Below are positions 1 through 6,045 of a stretch of DNA of 6,824 nucleotides, one piece after another. Made by a program: the position numbers and the translations under genes. The DNA is from an archaeon (GTDB lineage: Archaea > Hydrothermarchaeota > Hydrothermarchaeia > JALTZZ01 > JALUTC01), in assembly GCA_027058345.1 (NCBI GenBank), contig JALUTC010000009.1, positions 1-6,824 of the forward strand. Direction: 5' to 3'. The stretch's first letter is position 1. Every line of letters starts with the position of its first letter. The notes beneath the pieces are model-generated. The model was given only the letters and a program-made list of their open reading frames with translations, had not been told where the DNA came from and did not search any database.

Positions 1-66
1 ATTTATAAACGTTAAACATATTCCTCCTAAAATTATCCCCAATACTAATATCAAATATCTAATCAT
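1..66 (-). CDS. N-terminal fragment of a probable membrane or exported protein (runs off the left edge)
   Basis: Reading leftward from an ATG at 66-64, 22 open codons reach the window edge. The peptide begins MIRYLILVLGIILGG and continues ICLTFIN. It has one basic residue and then an almost unbroken hydrophobic stretch, which fits a signal anchor or first transmembrane helix. The ATG lies 41 bases beyond the alaS stop on the same strand. A TATA-like AT stretch sits about 27 bases upstream and a perfect palindrome lies between the two, so the gene may have its own leaderless, regulated promoter. An alternative reading starts at the ATG at 19-17 in another frame, just after a GGAGGA (27-22). 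That would make a different protein and leave the hydrophobic peptide unused, and the spacing to that ATG is short. Function is unknown because too little is visible. Confidence 0.4.
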   Translation of the reverse strand, partial: MIRYLILVLGIILGGICLTFIN

Positions 67-69
67 ATT

Positions 70-89
70 ATGTAAAGAAAACTTTACAT
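70..89. promoter_or_regulatory. Perfect 8-bp inverted repeat, candidate operator
   Basis: The sequence ATGTAAAG-AAAA-CTTTACAT is a perfect palindrome with 8-base arms and a 4-base centre. It lies between the TATA-like stretch at 89-98 and the start codon at 66 of the minus-strand gene that leaves the window. This is where archaeal repressors often bind. On the plus strand it is followed by six Ts (89-94), so it also resembles an intrinsic terminator. However, no plus-strand gene is visible upstream of it, which makes the operator reading preferable. Which factor would bind is unknown. Confidence 0.4.
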
Positions 90-98
90 TTTTTAAAT
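89..98 (-). promoter_or_regulatory. Possible TATA box for the truncated left-hand gene
   Basis: On the minus strand this reads ATTTAAAAAA and is centred about 27 bases before the ATG at 66. The same spacing is seen for other genes here that lack a Shine-Dalgarno, which fits a leaderless archaeal transcript. The surrounding sequence is so AT-rich that a chance match is quite possible. Confidence 0.3.
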
Positions 99-101
99 TT
101 T

Positions 102-107
102 AAAAAA
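102..107 (-). terminator. Oligo-T terminator after alaS
   Basis: Immediately after the alaS TAA stop (110-108) the minus strand has six Ts. Archaeal RNA polymerases commonly stop at T-runs without a hairpin. The same arrangement of TAA then a T-rich tract follows the second radical SAM gene and the last DsrE-like gene, which supports a terminator role. Confidence 0.45.
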
Positions 108-2786
108 TTATGATTTTAAAATATTTTTTAGCATGTTTTTTATTAATGATATGTCTTTATTTTCTATGAATCCTCTTGCTATATCTTTTCTTCCTCCTCC
201 CTTTCCTCCAAGTTTATTCGTTATCTCTTTTAAGAATTTTCCAGCATCAATTTTATATCCCATGATTACGATGTCATGAGGTTTCTTTGAATTTATCAAC
301 ACAATAACTCTATTCTTGTCTTCCTTCAATAATCTGCTCGCTATCTTTGTCATCTCTTCCATGTTGGAATCGATTTCTTCAACAAGAACTTTCGCATCGT
401 TTATCTCAAAGAATTTTTCTTTCAACAATTCAACTTTTAATTTAATTATTTCGTCGATTAACCTTTCCCTATCTTTTTTAATCTTATTATATTCTTCGTA
501 GAACTTTTTAAAAGCATCCAATGCTTGTTCTGGTTTAACGTTTAAATCCTTTGATATTTCTTCCAATATTTTGCTTCTATTATTTAGGATTTGTATTGCT
601 CTCTCTCCGGCGACGAATTCAAACCTTATAACTGAGTCGGATATTTTTTTAACATCTAATATCTTAATTATACCTGCTTCTCCAGTATATTTCAAATGCG
701 TTCCTCCACATGCTTCTATATCAAAATCTCCTATCTTAACAATTCTCAAATACTTTCCTGGAACAAATCCTCCCTGATATATTCTAAAACCATACTTCCT
801 TTCAGCAATATCTCTTCTTAGAATTATGCTCTCAACTTTTATATTTTTCTTTATAATGTCGTTAGCTATCTTCTCAATTTCTTCTATCTGCTCTTTCTTA
901 GGGATTTCGTAATGCGTTATATCCAACCTTGCCTTGTCAACATCTTTCTCAGCACCAGCTTGCCATACGTGATTTCCAAGAACAATTCTACAAGCACCGT
1001 TTAAGATATGTGTAGCGGTATGATGAATCGACAATTGTATCCTTCTATCAGAATCTATCTTACATTTAACGATGTCTCCCTCTTTGAAAGTTACTCTATC
1101 AACTTCATGTATGATAACGTTGTCTTCTTTAAATACATTTATAACTCTTGATTCATTTATATATCCAGTATCATGTTTCTGACCTCCCCCAGTTGGATAA
1201 AATGCTGTTTTATCTAATATAACATATTTGTTATCAATTATCTTTAAAACCTTTGCCTCAAATTCCAATAATTTATAATCATCGTAGTACAAGATTTCTG
1301 TCTCTTTAACATTTTCTGTAAGTATTTTCCTTCTTTCGACTTTTTTCTCCTCCTTTTTACTAGTTAATCTGCTATAGAAATCTTTAGGAATCTCTACCTT
1401 TAAATGTTCTCTAATCATTTCGGGACTTATACCATAAGATTCATATAATAAAACCATTGTATCTGTATCGATTTTCTTCTTCTTAAATTTCTTTAGAATT
1501 TTTAAAACGTTTCTTCTCGTTTCCTCATACTTTTTTACCTCATGATTTACTATTTCAAAAATTTCTTCCAAATTTTCTTCAAGCTCGGGATATTGTTTCT
1601 TTAAATATCTTGCATGTAGCTCGAACAATTTATTGAAGTCGAACTCAAATCCAAACCTTTTCATCAAATCTAAACTTCTTCTCAATATAACCCTTAGATA
1701 ATATCCAGGACCTGTATTGCTTGGCAAGGCTCCGTCGTTAATTGCAAATAAAAGGCTTCTAGTATGATCCGCTATACTATATATGGCAAATAATGGTTCC
1801 AATTCATTTCTCAACGTTTCCTTTCCAATTCCTATTATTCTTGAAACATTTTCAAATGCAGAATCGTAATCGAGTATTGTCTCAATATCTAGCATCGATG
1901 CATAAGGAAGGAATTTTTTAAGTAAATCTTCATTTCTTTTATAACCTGTCTCCCTTAAAATATAATCTATAACATTTCCAAAAACGACATCATAACTCGT
2001 TTTATCAGGATTTAATAACCATGCAGGTCTCTCTTGACCCATTCCCATATCGAGAACCTTTATCCTAAGATCTCTTATGTCAGAATTAACTATTTCATAT
2101 TGCATATATACTTGATTTCCTATTTCTAAACCTCTTACAAAGAATTCCATACTAGGACCAAGGTTTCCACCACCAATCCAAACATCTTCGTGAAATACAA
2201 TTTCTTCCTTTGGTATTCTCATACCTTCCGTTAACCAGATGTATATATGTCTTAGGTATTCATTTATATCATACTTTTCCTTTTCGAATGCATGTTGTCC
2301 TATCATAACAAATCCAGTATAATGTCTTCCCGTAATTCCAACATTTTCTATATCGTTAAATCTCAAACAGAATTGGGGGACGACTAATGGATTTGCTGGA
2401 GGTTCTACTTCACCTCTTACACAATGTGGTTGGAAATCATAGATTGATGCTTGAACAAAGAAGACATCATCTCTCCATCTTGCAACAACAGGATATCTAT
2501 TTATTGGTGTATATCCAAGACGTTTGAATATCTCTGAAAATTTTTCCCAAACCTCTATATATTCCATTCTCACATTTGTTACTGGATTATCTATGAATTC
2601 ATATCTTCCAATACAGTTTGCATCTCCACAGACCTCTCTTTTATAGAAGCTCCAAAAATATGTGCCACACTTCCTACATTTATATCTTTTAAAACCTATT
2701 TCATTGAGAAATTCTACAGGATAAAATCTTTTATAATTCTTACTTGCATATTCTTTAAATTTTCTTTTTAATTCCTTTTCTTCCAT
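108..2786 (-). CDS. alaS: Alanyl-tRNA synthetase, archaeal type
   Basis: This cytoplasmic class II synthetase charges tRNA-Ala with alanine and clears mischarged Ser- and Gly-tRNA-Ala. At 892 residues from the ATG at 2786 it has the full length usual in archaea. All parts are present. An N-terminal cysteine cluster (CRKC at about 37-40, then two more Cys at about 53 and 58) probably binds zinc. The catalytic core includes GRHYTGFVMIGQHAF (about 153-167) and a conserved segment near 340-370 with DHTRSLLFAINDG. The editing domain carries the HxxxH zinc motif (HHTATH, about 588-593) and CGGTH (about 693-697). A charged helical linker leads to the C-terminal domain with a glycine-rich GGKGGGRKDIARG near 860-872. 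An in-frame TTG two codons earlier (2792) is possible. The ATG is preferred because a TATA-like box lies about 28 bases upstream and no Shine-Dalgarno is seen, implying a leaderless message. The gene diverges from the radical SAM pair. Confidence 0.97.
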   Translation of the reverse strand: MEEKELKRKFKEYASKNYKRFYPVEFLNEIGFKRYKCRKCGTYFWSFYKREVCGDANCIGRYEFIDNPVTNVRMEYIEVWEKFSEIFKRLGYTPINRYPVVARWRDDVFFVQASIYDFQPHCVRGEVEPPANPLVVPQFCLRFNDIENVGITGRHYTGFVMIGQHAFEKEKYDINEYLRHIYIWLTEGMRIPKEEIVFHEDVWIGGGNLGPSMEFFVRGLEIGNQVYMQYEIVNSDIRDLRIKVLDMGMGQERPAWLLNPDKTSYDVVFGNVIDYILRETGYKRNEDLLKKFLPYASMLDIETILDYDSAFENVSRIIGIGKETLRNELEPLFAIYSIADHTRSLLFAINDGALPSNTGPGYYLRVILRRSLDLMKRFGFEFDFNKLFELHARYLKKQYPELEENLEEIFEIVNHEVKKYEETRRNVLKILKKFKKKKIDTDTMVLLYESYGISPEMIREHLKVEIPKDFYSRLTSKKEEKKVERRKILTENVKETEILYYDDYKLLEFEAKVLKIIDNKYVILDKTAFYPTGGGQKHDTGYINESRVINVFKEDNVIIHEVDRVTFKEGDIVKCKIDSDRRIQLSIHHTATHILNGACRIVLGNHVWQAGAEKDVDKARLDITHYEIPKKEQIEEIEKIANDIIKKNIKVESIILRRDIAERKYGFRIYQGGFVPGKYLRIVKIGDFDIEACGGTHLKYTGEAGIIKILDVKKISDSVIRFEFVAGERAIQILNNRSKILEEISKDLNVKPEQALDAFKKFYEEYNKIKKDRERLIDEIIKLKVELLKEKFFEINDAKVLVEEIDSNMEEMTKIASRLLKEDKNRVIVLINSKKPHDIVIMGYKIDAGKFLKEITNKLGGKGGGRKDIARGFIENKDISLIKNMLKNILKS

Positions 2787-2808
2787 AAACAAATCAAAAA
2801 TTTTTAGA

Positions 2809-2820
2809 ATTTATATTTAT
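2809..2820 (-). promoter_or_regulatory. TATA box of alaS, overlapping the start of the divergent radical SAM gene
   Basis: The minus strand reads ATAAATATAAAT, centred about 28 bases upstream of the alaS ATG at 2786, which predicts transcription starting at or very near that ATG. The element covers the first two bases of the radical SAM start codon (2819). Only about 32 bases separate the two reading frames, so both promoters must share this stretch. The AT-rich region 2793-2818 includes AAAAATTTTT (2796-2805), but no clear separate TATA box for the rightward gene could be chosen. Confidence 0.5.
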
Positions 2821-3829
2821 GATAAATAAGATAAAGAAGAAGGTTTTAAATTTTGAGGAAATTGATTACGATGAGGCCGAATATATTTTTAATTTAAAGG
2901 ATAGATTGAAGATAAAGGAAATAATGAGGCTTGCAAAAAGGGTTAAGGAAAAACGTTCGAAAAGAGTTGCATTCTTTTTCACGGGTGATAAATTTCCAAC
3001 AATATCAATTACGGGAAGCTCTTGCAAATTGATGTGCAAACATTGCATGAGAAATATGTTGAAACCATTACACAAGGCAATTACTGAAGAAGAATTGTAT
3101 AATTTATGCAAGGAATTTTATGAAAGAAATGTCTTAGGCATATTATTAACAGGTGGATGTGAATATGATGCAACTGTTCCAATATATAAATATTCAAACG
3201 TTATAAAGAGAGTCAAGAAAGAATTTAAATACCTCGTCGTCGCACATACAGGATTGGTAGATTACGATAAGGCGAAACTTCTCGTCGAATCAGGTCTCGA
3301 TGGTATTAGCTTAGATGTAACTGCAATGGAAGAGGTAACATCAGAAGTTTACGGAATAAAAATATCGAGAGAAAGTTATAGAAAGACGCTTAAGAATTTT
3401 GAAATTGCAGGAATTAAATATTCATCTCCACATGTAACAACCGGATTATATTATGGTAAGTTAAGCCATGAATTGGAATCATTGAAATTAATAAAAGAAA
3501 CGATAAAACCAACATCCGTAGTCATAACAGCTTTAATGCCTCTGAAAAATACTCCAATGGAAAATTGTTTCGTAGATGTTTATGACGTTGCAAAAGTTAT
3601 AACAATTGCAAGATTAATGTTTCCTGATATAGAAATAAAGCTTGGATGTGCACATTCCAAAGGTATTGATAGATATAAGATAGAGAAGCTTGCATTGGAA
3701 GCAGGTGTTGATGCAATAGCAATTCCTACGAATAAAATATTGGAAGAATATAAGGGAGATGTGATACAAAATACCTGTTGCTTGTTGCCAATCTTTGGTG
3801 ATAATTATGGTAGAAAAGATAAGGGTTAG
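2819..3829 (+). CDS. Radical SAM protein related to biotin synthase, probable LipS1/LipS2-type lipoyl synthase subunit (first of pair)
   Basis: This 336-residue protein has the radical SAM cluster motif CX3CX2C (C69, C73, C76, in SSCKLMCKHC), which holds the 4Fe-4S cluster that cleaves S-adenosylmethionine. A TGGCE segment (111-115) stands where the SAM-binding GGE motif is expected. The C-terminal part has LGCAHSKG (275-282), then LALEAGVDAIAIP and a CC pair (320-321). These extra cysteines (C114, C277, C320/C321) could ligate an auxiliary cluster. The family is a biotin-synthase homologue found across archaea. Together with the next gene it matches, from memory, the two-protein lipoyl synthase LipS1/LipS2 characterised in Thermococcus kodakarensis, which adds the two sulfurs to a protein-bound octanoyl group. 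I cannot say securely which of the two this is, so no symbol is given. The next Met after the ATG at 2819 is residue 36, so 2819 is the preferred start. It forms a coupled pair with the following gene. Radical SAM assignment is sure; the lipoyl role is an inference. Confidence 0.75.
   Translation: MINKIKKKVLNFEEIDYDEAEYIFNLKDRLKIKEIMRLAKRVKEKRSKRVAFFFTGDKFPTISITGSSCKLMCKHCMRNMLKPLHKAITEEELYNLCKEFYERNVLGILLTGGCEYDATVPIYKYSNVIKRVKKEFKYLVVAHTGLVDYDKAKLLVESGLDGISLDVTAMEEVTSEVYGIKISRESYRKTLKNFEIAGIKYSSPHVTTGLYYGKLSHELESLKLIKETIKPTSVVITALMPLKNTPMENCFVDVYDVAKVITIARLMFPDIEIKLGCAHSKGIDRYKIEKLALEAGVDAIAIPTNKILEEYKGDVIQNTCCLLPIFGDNYGRKDKG
3797..3802 (+). promoter_or_regulatory. Shine-Dalgarno that decides the start of the second radical SAM gene
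   Basis: GGTGAT inside the end of the first radical SAM gene is complementary to the usual archaeal 16S rRNA tail and lies 4 bases before the ATG at 3807. This argues for that ATG over the in-frame TTG at 3795 and GTG at 3798, which lie within or before the site. Confidence 0.6.
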
Positions 3830-4784
3830 TGTTGGAACATTGCACGTTATTGGTTTGAGAAAAATTAGGAACTTTAATGTTAAGATGAGTGTAGCATATT
3901 TATTAACGTATGTAAATTCAAGATGTACGCAGAACTGTCTATTTTGTGCTCATGCAAGAGAATCCAAGGCAGATTTAGATAGAGTTGCTCGAGCTTATTA
4001 TCCGGCGTACGATTTCGAAATTGTTTTTAAACATTTAAAAAAAGCCGTTGAAGATGGAAAGATTAAAAGAATATGCTTACAAACTATAAATCATCCGAAG
4101 GTTTTCAGAGAGATATATGATTTACTTAACGAATTGTCAAAGCTTAACGTTCCAATAACTGTCTCGAGACATCCTGCTAGTTATGATGAACTTAGAGAAT
4201 TAAAGAAGTACAATGTTGATAGGATAGTAATTCCTTTAGATGCTGCAAGTGAGAGAGTTTTCGATGCAATCAAAGGTAAAAGTGTTGGAAATTCATACAC
4301 ATGGGAGGAGCATTGGAATGGTTTGAAAAGAGCTGTAGAGGTATTTGGAAAGTGGAATGTCGGAACACATATAATAATTGGTCTGGGAGAAACCGAGGAA
4401 GAAGCTGTAAATACTATGTTTAAATTAAATAAGATGGGAGTTGAAATAGGATTATTTGCATACGTTAAAATTCCTGGAACAAAATTACAACTTGATAAGC
4501 CAGATATAAATAGTTACAGAAGAATACAGCTTGCACATTATCTAATAAAAAATGGTTACGATTTAAGTGCGTTTGAATTTAAAAATGGAAGAATTGTTCG
4601 ATACAATATAGATAAGAAGATTCTCGAGGAAATAATATTATCGGGAAAGCCTTTCCTAGCAACGGGTTGTCCAAATTGTAATAGACCTTATTCTACTGAA
4701 AGCCCTTCAGGTCCTCTATATAATTATCCCGAAATTCCTCCTAAAGAACATCTTCGAGATATTCTCAAAAATTTACTTCGTTAA
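3807..4784 (+). CDS. Radical SAM protein related to biotin synthase, probable LipS1/LipS2-type lipoyl synthase subunit (second of pair)
   Basis: The 325-residue product has the radical SAM motif CX3CX2C (C40, C44, C47, in SRCTQNCLFCAHAR), which resembles the biotin synthase cluster region. HIIIGLGETEEEA (188-200) is a glycine-rich strand and turn typical of this fold. The C-terminus carries GCPNCNRP (287-294) followed by SGPLYNYP (301-308). With C90, the two cysteines C288 and C291 are good candidates for a second Fe-S cluster, which would be the sulfur source in a lipoyl synthase. The gene overlaps its upstream partner by 23 bases and has its own GGTGAT ribosome site, so the two are probably translated together and act as a pair. 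In LipS1/LipS2 systems each protein inserts one sulfur (at C6 or C8) into an octanoyl chain on a carrier protein such as GcvH or a lipoate-binding protein. Which member this is remains open. Another biotin-synthase-like role cannot be excluded. Confidence 0.75.
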   Translation: MVEKIRVSVGTLHVIGLRKIRNFNVKMSVAYLLTYVNSRCTQNCLFCAHARESKADLDRVARAYYPAYDFEIVFKHLKKAVEDGKIKRICLQTINHPKVFREIYDLLNELSKLNVPITVSRHPASYDELRELKKYNVDRIVIPLDAASERVFDAIKGKSVGNSYTWEEHWNGLKRAVEVFGKWNVGTHIIIGLGETEEEAVNTMFKLNKMGVEIGLFAYVKIPGTKLQLDKPDINSYRRIQLAHYLIKNGYDLSAFEFKNGRIVRYNIDKKILEEIILSGKPFLATGCPNCNRPYSTESPSGPLYNYPEIPPKEHLRDILKNLLR

Positions 4785-4795
4785 TTTATTTTTTT
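4785..4795 (+). terminator. T-rich terminator after the radical SAM pair
   Basis: TTTATTTTTTT directly follows the TAA stop and has no hairpin, as is common in archaea. Nearly the same sequence follows the stop of the last gene in the window. It also separates the operon from the tRNA gene, whose promoter probably overlaps this stretch; AAAAATTTA at about 4767-4775 is a weak candidate box for it. Confidence 0.5.
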
Positions 4796-4804
4796 AATAT
4801 AGAT

Positions 4805-4877
4805 GCCGGGGTAGCTTAGCTGGCAGAGCGCCGCGCTCATAACGCGGAGGTCGTGGGTTCAAATCCCACCCCCGGCA
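4805..4877 (+). tRNA. tRNA with CAT anticodon, most likely elongator tRNA-Met
   Basis: A complete cloverleaf can be drawn. The acceptor stem is GCCGGGG (4805-4811) with CCCCGGC (4870-4876), and the discriminator is A (4877). The D arm is 4814-4829. The anticodon stem CCGCG/CGCGG (4831-4835, 4843-4847) closes the loop CTCATAA with anticodon CAT at 4838-4840. The variable loop is AGGTC, and the T arm GTGGG/CCCAC (4853-4869) has a TTCAAAT loop. CCA is not encoded and there is no intron. The archaeal initiator is unlikely because the first pair is G-C and the anticodon stem lacks three stacked G-C pairs of the GGG/CCC kind. tRNA-Ile2, which also reads CAT before agmatidine modification of C34, is the main alternative. 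The GCCGGGG acceptor fits elongator Met as I recall it. All acceptor and anticodon pairs are G-C, which suggests high growth temperature. Confidence 0.95.
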
Positions 4878-4886
4878 TATATAAAT
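4878..4886 (+). promoter_or_regulatory. TATA box for the E1-like gene
   Basis: TATATAAAT starts on the base after the tRNA discriminator and is centred about 29 bases before the ATG at 4911. No Shine-Dalgarno precedes that ATG. This fits a leaderless, or almost leaderless, transcript starting a new unit downstream of the tRNA. Confidence 0.5.
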
Positions 4887-4910
4887 TAATATAAAAATTT
4901 ATAATAAAAT

Positions 4911-5702
4911 ATGTTGGATGAAGATTCTATAAAAAGGTATTCGAGACAAATAATCATACCAGAAATTGGAGAAGAGGGTCAGGTAAAACTTTTCAATTCA
5001 AGCGTTTTAGTAATTGGAGCGGGCGGTTTAGGAAGTGCTGCGATTCAATATCTAGCAGGTGCGGGTGTTGGAAGAATAGGAATTGTGGATGGAGATGTTG
5101 TAGATATTTCAAACTTACATAGACAGCAAATTCATGCAGGAAAATTGGGAAAAAATAAAGCAATATCAGCCAGAGAATTCGTTAAAAAATTAAATCCTAG
5201 AATTTCAGTCGATGTTTATGCTTTTAACATAAATCCTTATAACATACGAGATATTATAAGAAAATATGATGTAATACTGGATTGTACGGACAATTTCTGT
5301 TCAAAATTTTTAATAAACGATGCATGCGTATTAGAAAGGAAACCGTTGGTTTTAGCTTCGGTCTTAAGATTTGAGGGACAAATTATAACGATTATTCCAG
5401 GAGAAACTGCCTGTTACAGATGTTTATTTAAGAGAGCACCATCCTCAGAAACATTATCTGCAAGGGTTTCAGGAATTATAGGAACGGTTCCTGGTGTGTT
5501 TGGTGTTTTGCAAGCGATGGAAGCAATAAAAATAATTTTAGGATATAAGAATGAATTGTTAACGAATACATTATTATATATAGATTTGTTGAACATGGAA
5601 TTTTTAAAGGTGAAAGTGAGGAAGGATGAAAATTGTCCAATTTGTAGTGGGAGGGTGAAGGAAATAATACCTGAAAAATATCGTGGAAGTTGTGAATTAT
5701 AA
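4911..5702 (+). CDS. E1-like adenylyltransferase of the MoeB/ThiF/UbaA family
   Basis: Proteins of this family adenylate the C-terminal glycine of a ubiquitin-like sulfur carrier (MoaD, ThiS or an archaeal SAMP) so that it can accept sulfur. The 263-residue length is normal for the stand-alone form without a rhodanese domain. Visible motifs are RYSRQ (9-13), the nucleotide-binding GAGGLGS (36-42), VDGDVVDISNLHRQ (59-72) with acidic and N/R/Q residues for Mg-ATP, K81, and DCTDN (124-128). The zinc ligands are CYRC (168-171) and CPIC (242-245). The loop that usually carries the transfer cysteine before GVLG reads SARVSGIIG (183-191), with Ala at the expected position, so a covalent thioester step seems absent. 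MoeB-type enzymes can work without it. There is no Shine-Dalgarno, and a TATA box is well placed. The DsrH/DsrE genes that follow suggest a sulfur-transfer role. Family is certain; the carrier partner and subtype are unknown. Confidence 0.9.
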   Translation: MLDEDSIKRYSRQIIIPEIGEEGQVKLFNSSVLVIGAGGLGSAAIQYLAGAGVGRIGIVDGDVVDISNLHRQQIHAGKLGKNKAISAREFVKKLNPRISVDVYAFNINPYNIRDIIRKYDVILDCTDNFCSKFLINDACVLERKPLVLASVLRFEGQIITIIPGETACYRCLFKRAPSSETLSARVSGIIGTVPGVFGVLQAMEAIKIILGYKNELLTNTLLYIDLLNMEFLKVKVRKDENCPICSGRVKEIIPEKYRGSCEL

Positions 5703-5721
5703 ACTTTTAATATTCAATTAA

Positions 5722-5730
5722 TTTAAATTT
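5722..5730 (+). promoter_or_regulatory. Possible TATA box for the DsrH-DsrE-DsrE/F cluster
   Basis: TTTAAATTT is centred about 25 bases before the ATG at 5751, which has no Shine-Dalgarno. The 48-base gap after the E1-like gene has no strong T-rich terminator (only TTTT at 5705-5708), so read-through from that gene is possible as well. Confidence 0.4.
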
Positions 5731-5750
5731 TCTTACGTCCTTTAGTATAT

Positions 5751-6035
5751 ATGGTATTTGCAATTTTCATACATAGATTAGATATTGATAGAGAAATCTT
5801 CGATAGATTAGAGTTTAATGATATGAGAATAATATTGGTACAAGATGGAGTGTATCATGCACTTTTGGAAGATTCACCAGTATTTAAAAAAAATGCAAAG
5901 GTATATGCATTAGAAGAGGATTTATATGCAAGAGGGCTTAAGAAGGAAGAGATAAGAAAGGATATAGAAGTTATAAATTATTCAAAGCTCGTAGATTTAA
6001 TAATGGGAGAGTTTGAAAAAATTATATGGTATTGA
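5751..6035 (+). CDS. DsrH/TusB-like sulfur-relay protein
   Basis: This 94-residue protein matches the small DsrH/TusB family in length and in two stretches: VQDGVYHAL (30-38) and VYALEEDLYARGL (51-63), followed by a C-terminal segment ending IIWY. In bacteria the family forms part of the TusBCD (tRNA 2-thiouridine) or DsrEFH (dissimilatory sulfur oxidation) hexamer and is cytoplasmic. This copy has no cysteine at all, so it cannot carry a persulfide itself and is likely a structural subunit. It is the first gene of a tight three-gene group: the next start lies 10 bases after its stop, and its stop codon overlaps the ribosome site of that gene. The ATG at 5751 lacks a Shine-Dalgarno but has an upstream TATA-like box. 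Confidence 0.8.
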   Translation: MVFAIFIHRLDIDREIFDRLEFNDMRIILVQDGVYHALLEDSPVFKKNAKVYALEEDLYARGLKKEEIRKDIEVINYSKLVDLIMGEFEKIIWY

Positions 6036-6040
6036 GGAGA
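6034..6040 (+). promoter_or_regulatory. Shine-Dalgarno overlapping the dsrH stop
   Basis: GAGGAGA shares bases with the TGA stop of the DsrH-like gene and lies 5 bases before the ATG at 6046. It supports that ATG rather than the in-frame TTG at 6013, which would overlap the previous gene by 23 bases, and it suggests translational coupling. Confidence 0.6.
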
Positions 6041-6045
6041 TTAAT

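Noticed and set aside
71..94. Hairpin plus T-run read as a plus-strand intrinsic terminator
   Set aside because: There is no plus-strand gene upstream in the window and archaeal terminators seldom need hairpins; its place at a minus-strand promoter favours an operator, though this is not settled.
316..777. Plus-strand open frames of about 61 and 68 codons
   Set aside because: They lie fully inside alaS on the opposite strand, have low-complexity translations and no ribosome site; they are shadows of alaS codon usage.
2866..3111. Minus-strand frame of about 81 codons
   Set aside because: It lies inside the first radical SAM gene, whose motifs are clear; no promoter or recognisable protein feature supports it.
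4805..4877. Initiator tRNA-Met
   Set aside because: The G1-C72 pair and an anticodon stem without three consecutive G-C pairs of the GGG/CCC kind do not fit the archaeal initiator.
4805..4877. tRNA as an integration site for a mobile element
   Set aside because: No repeat of the tRNA 3' end and no integrase gene is seen in the window.
5414..5596. Minus-strand frame of about 60 codons
   Set aside because: It is antisense to the conserved C-terminal half of the E1-like gene and shows no protein motif of its own.
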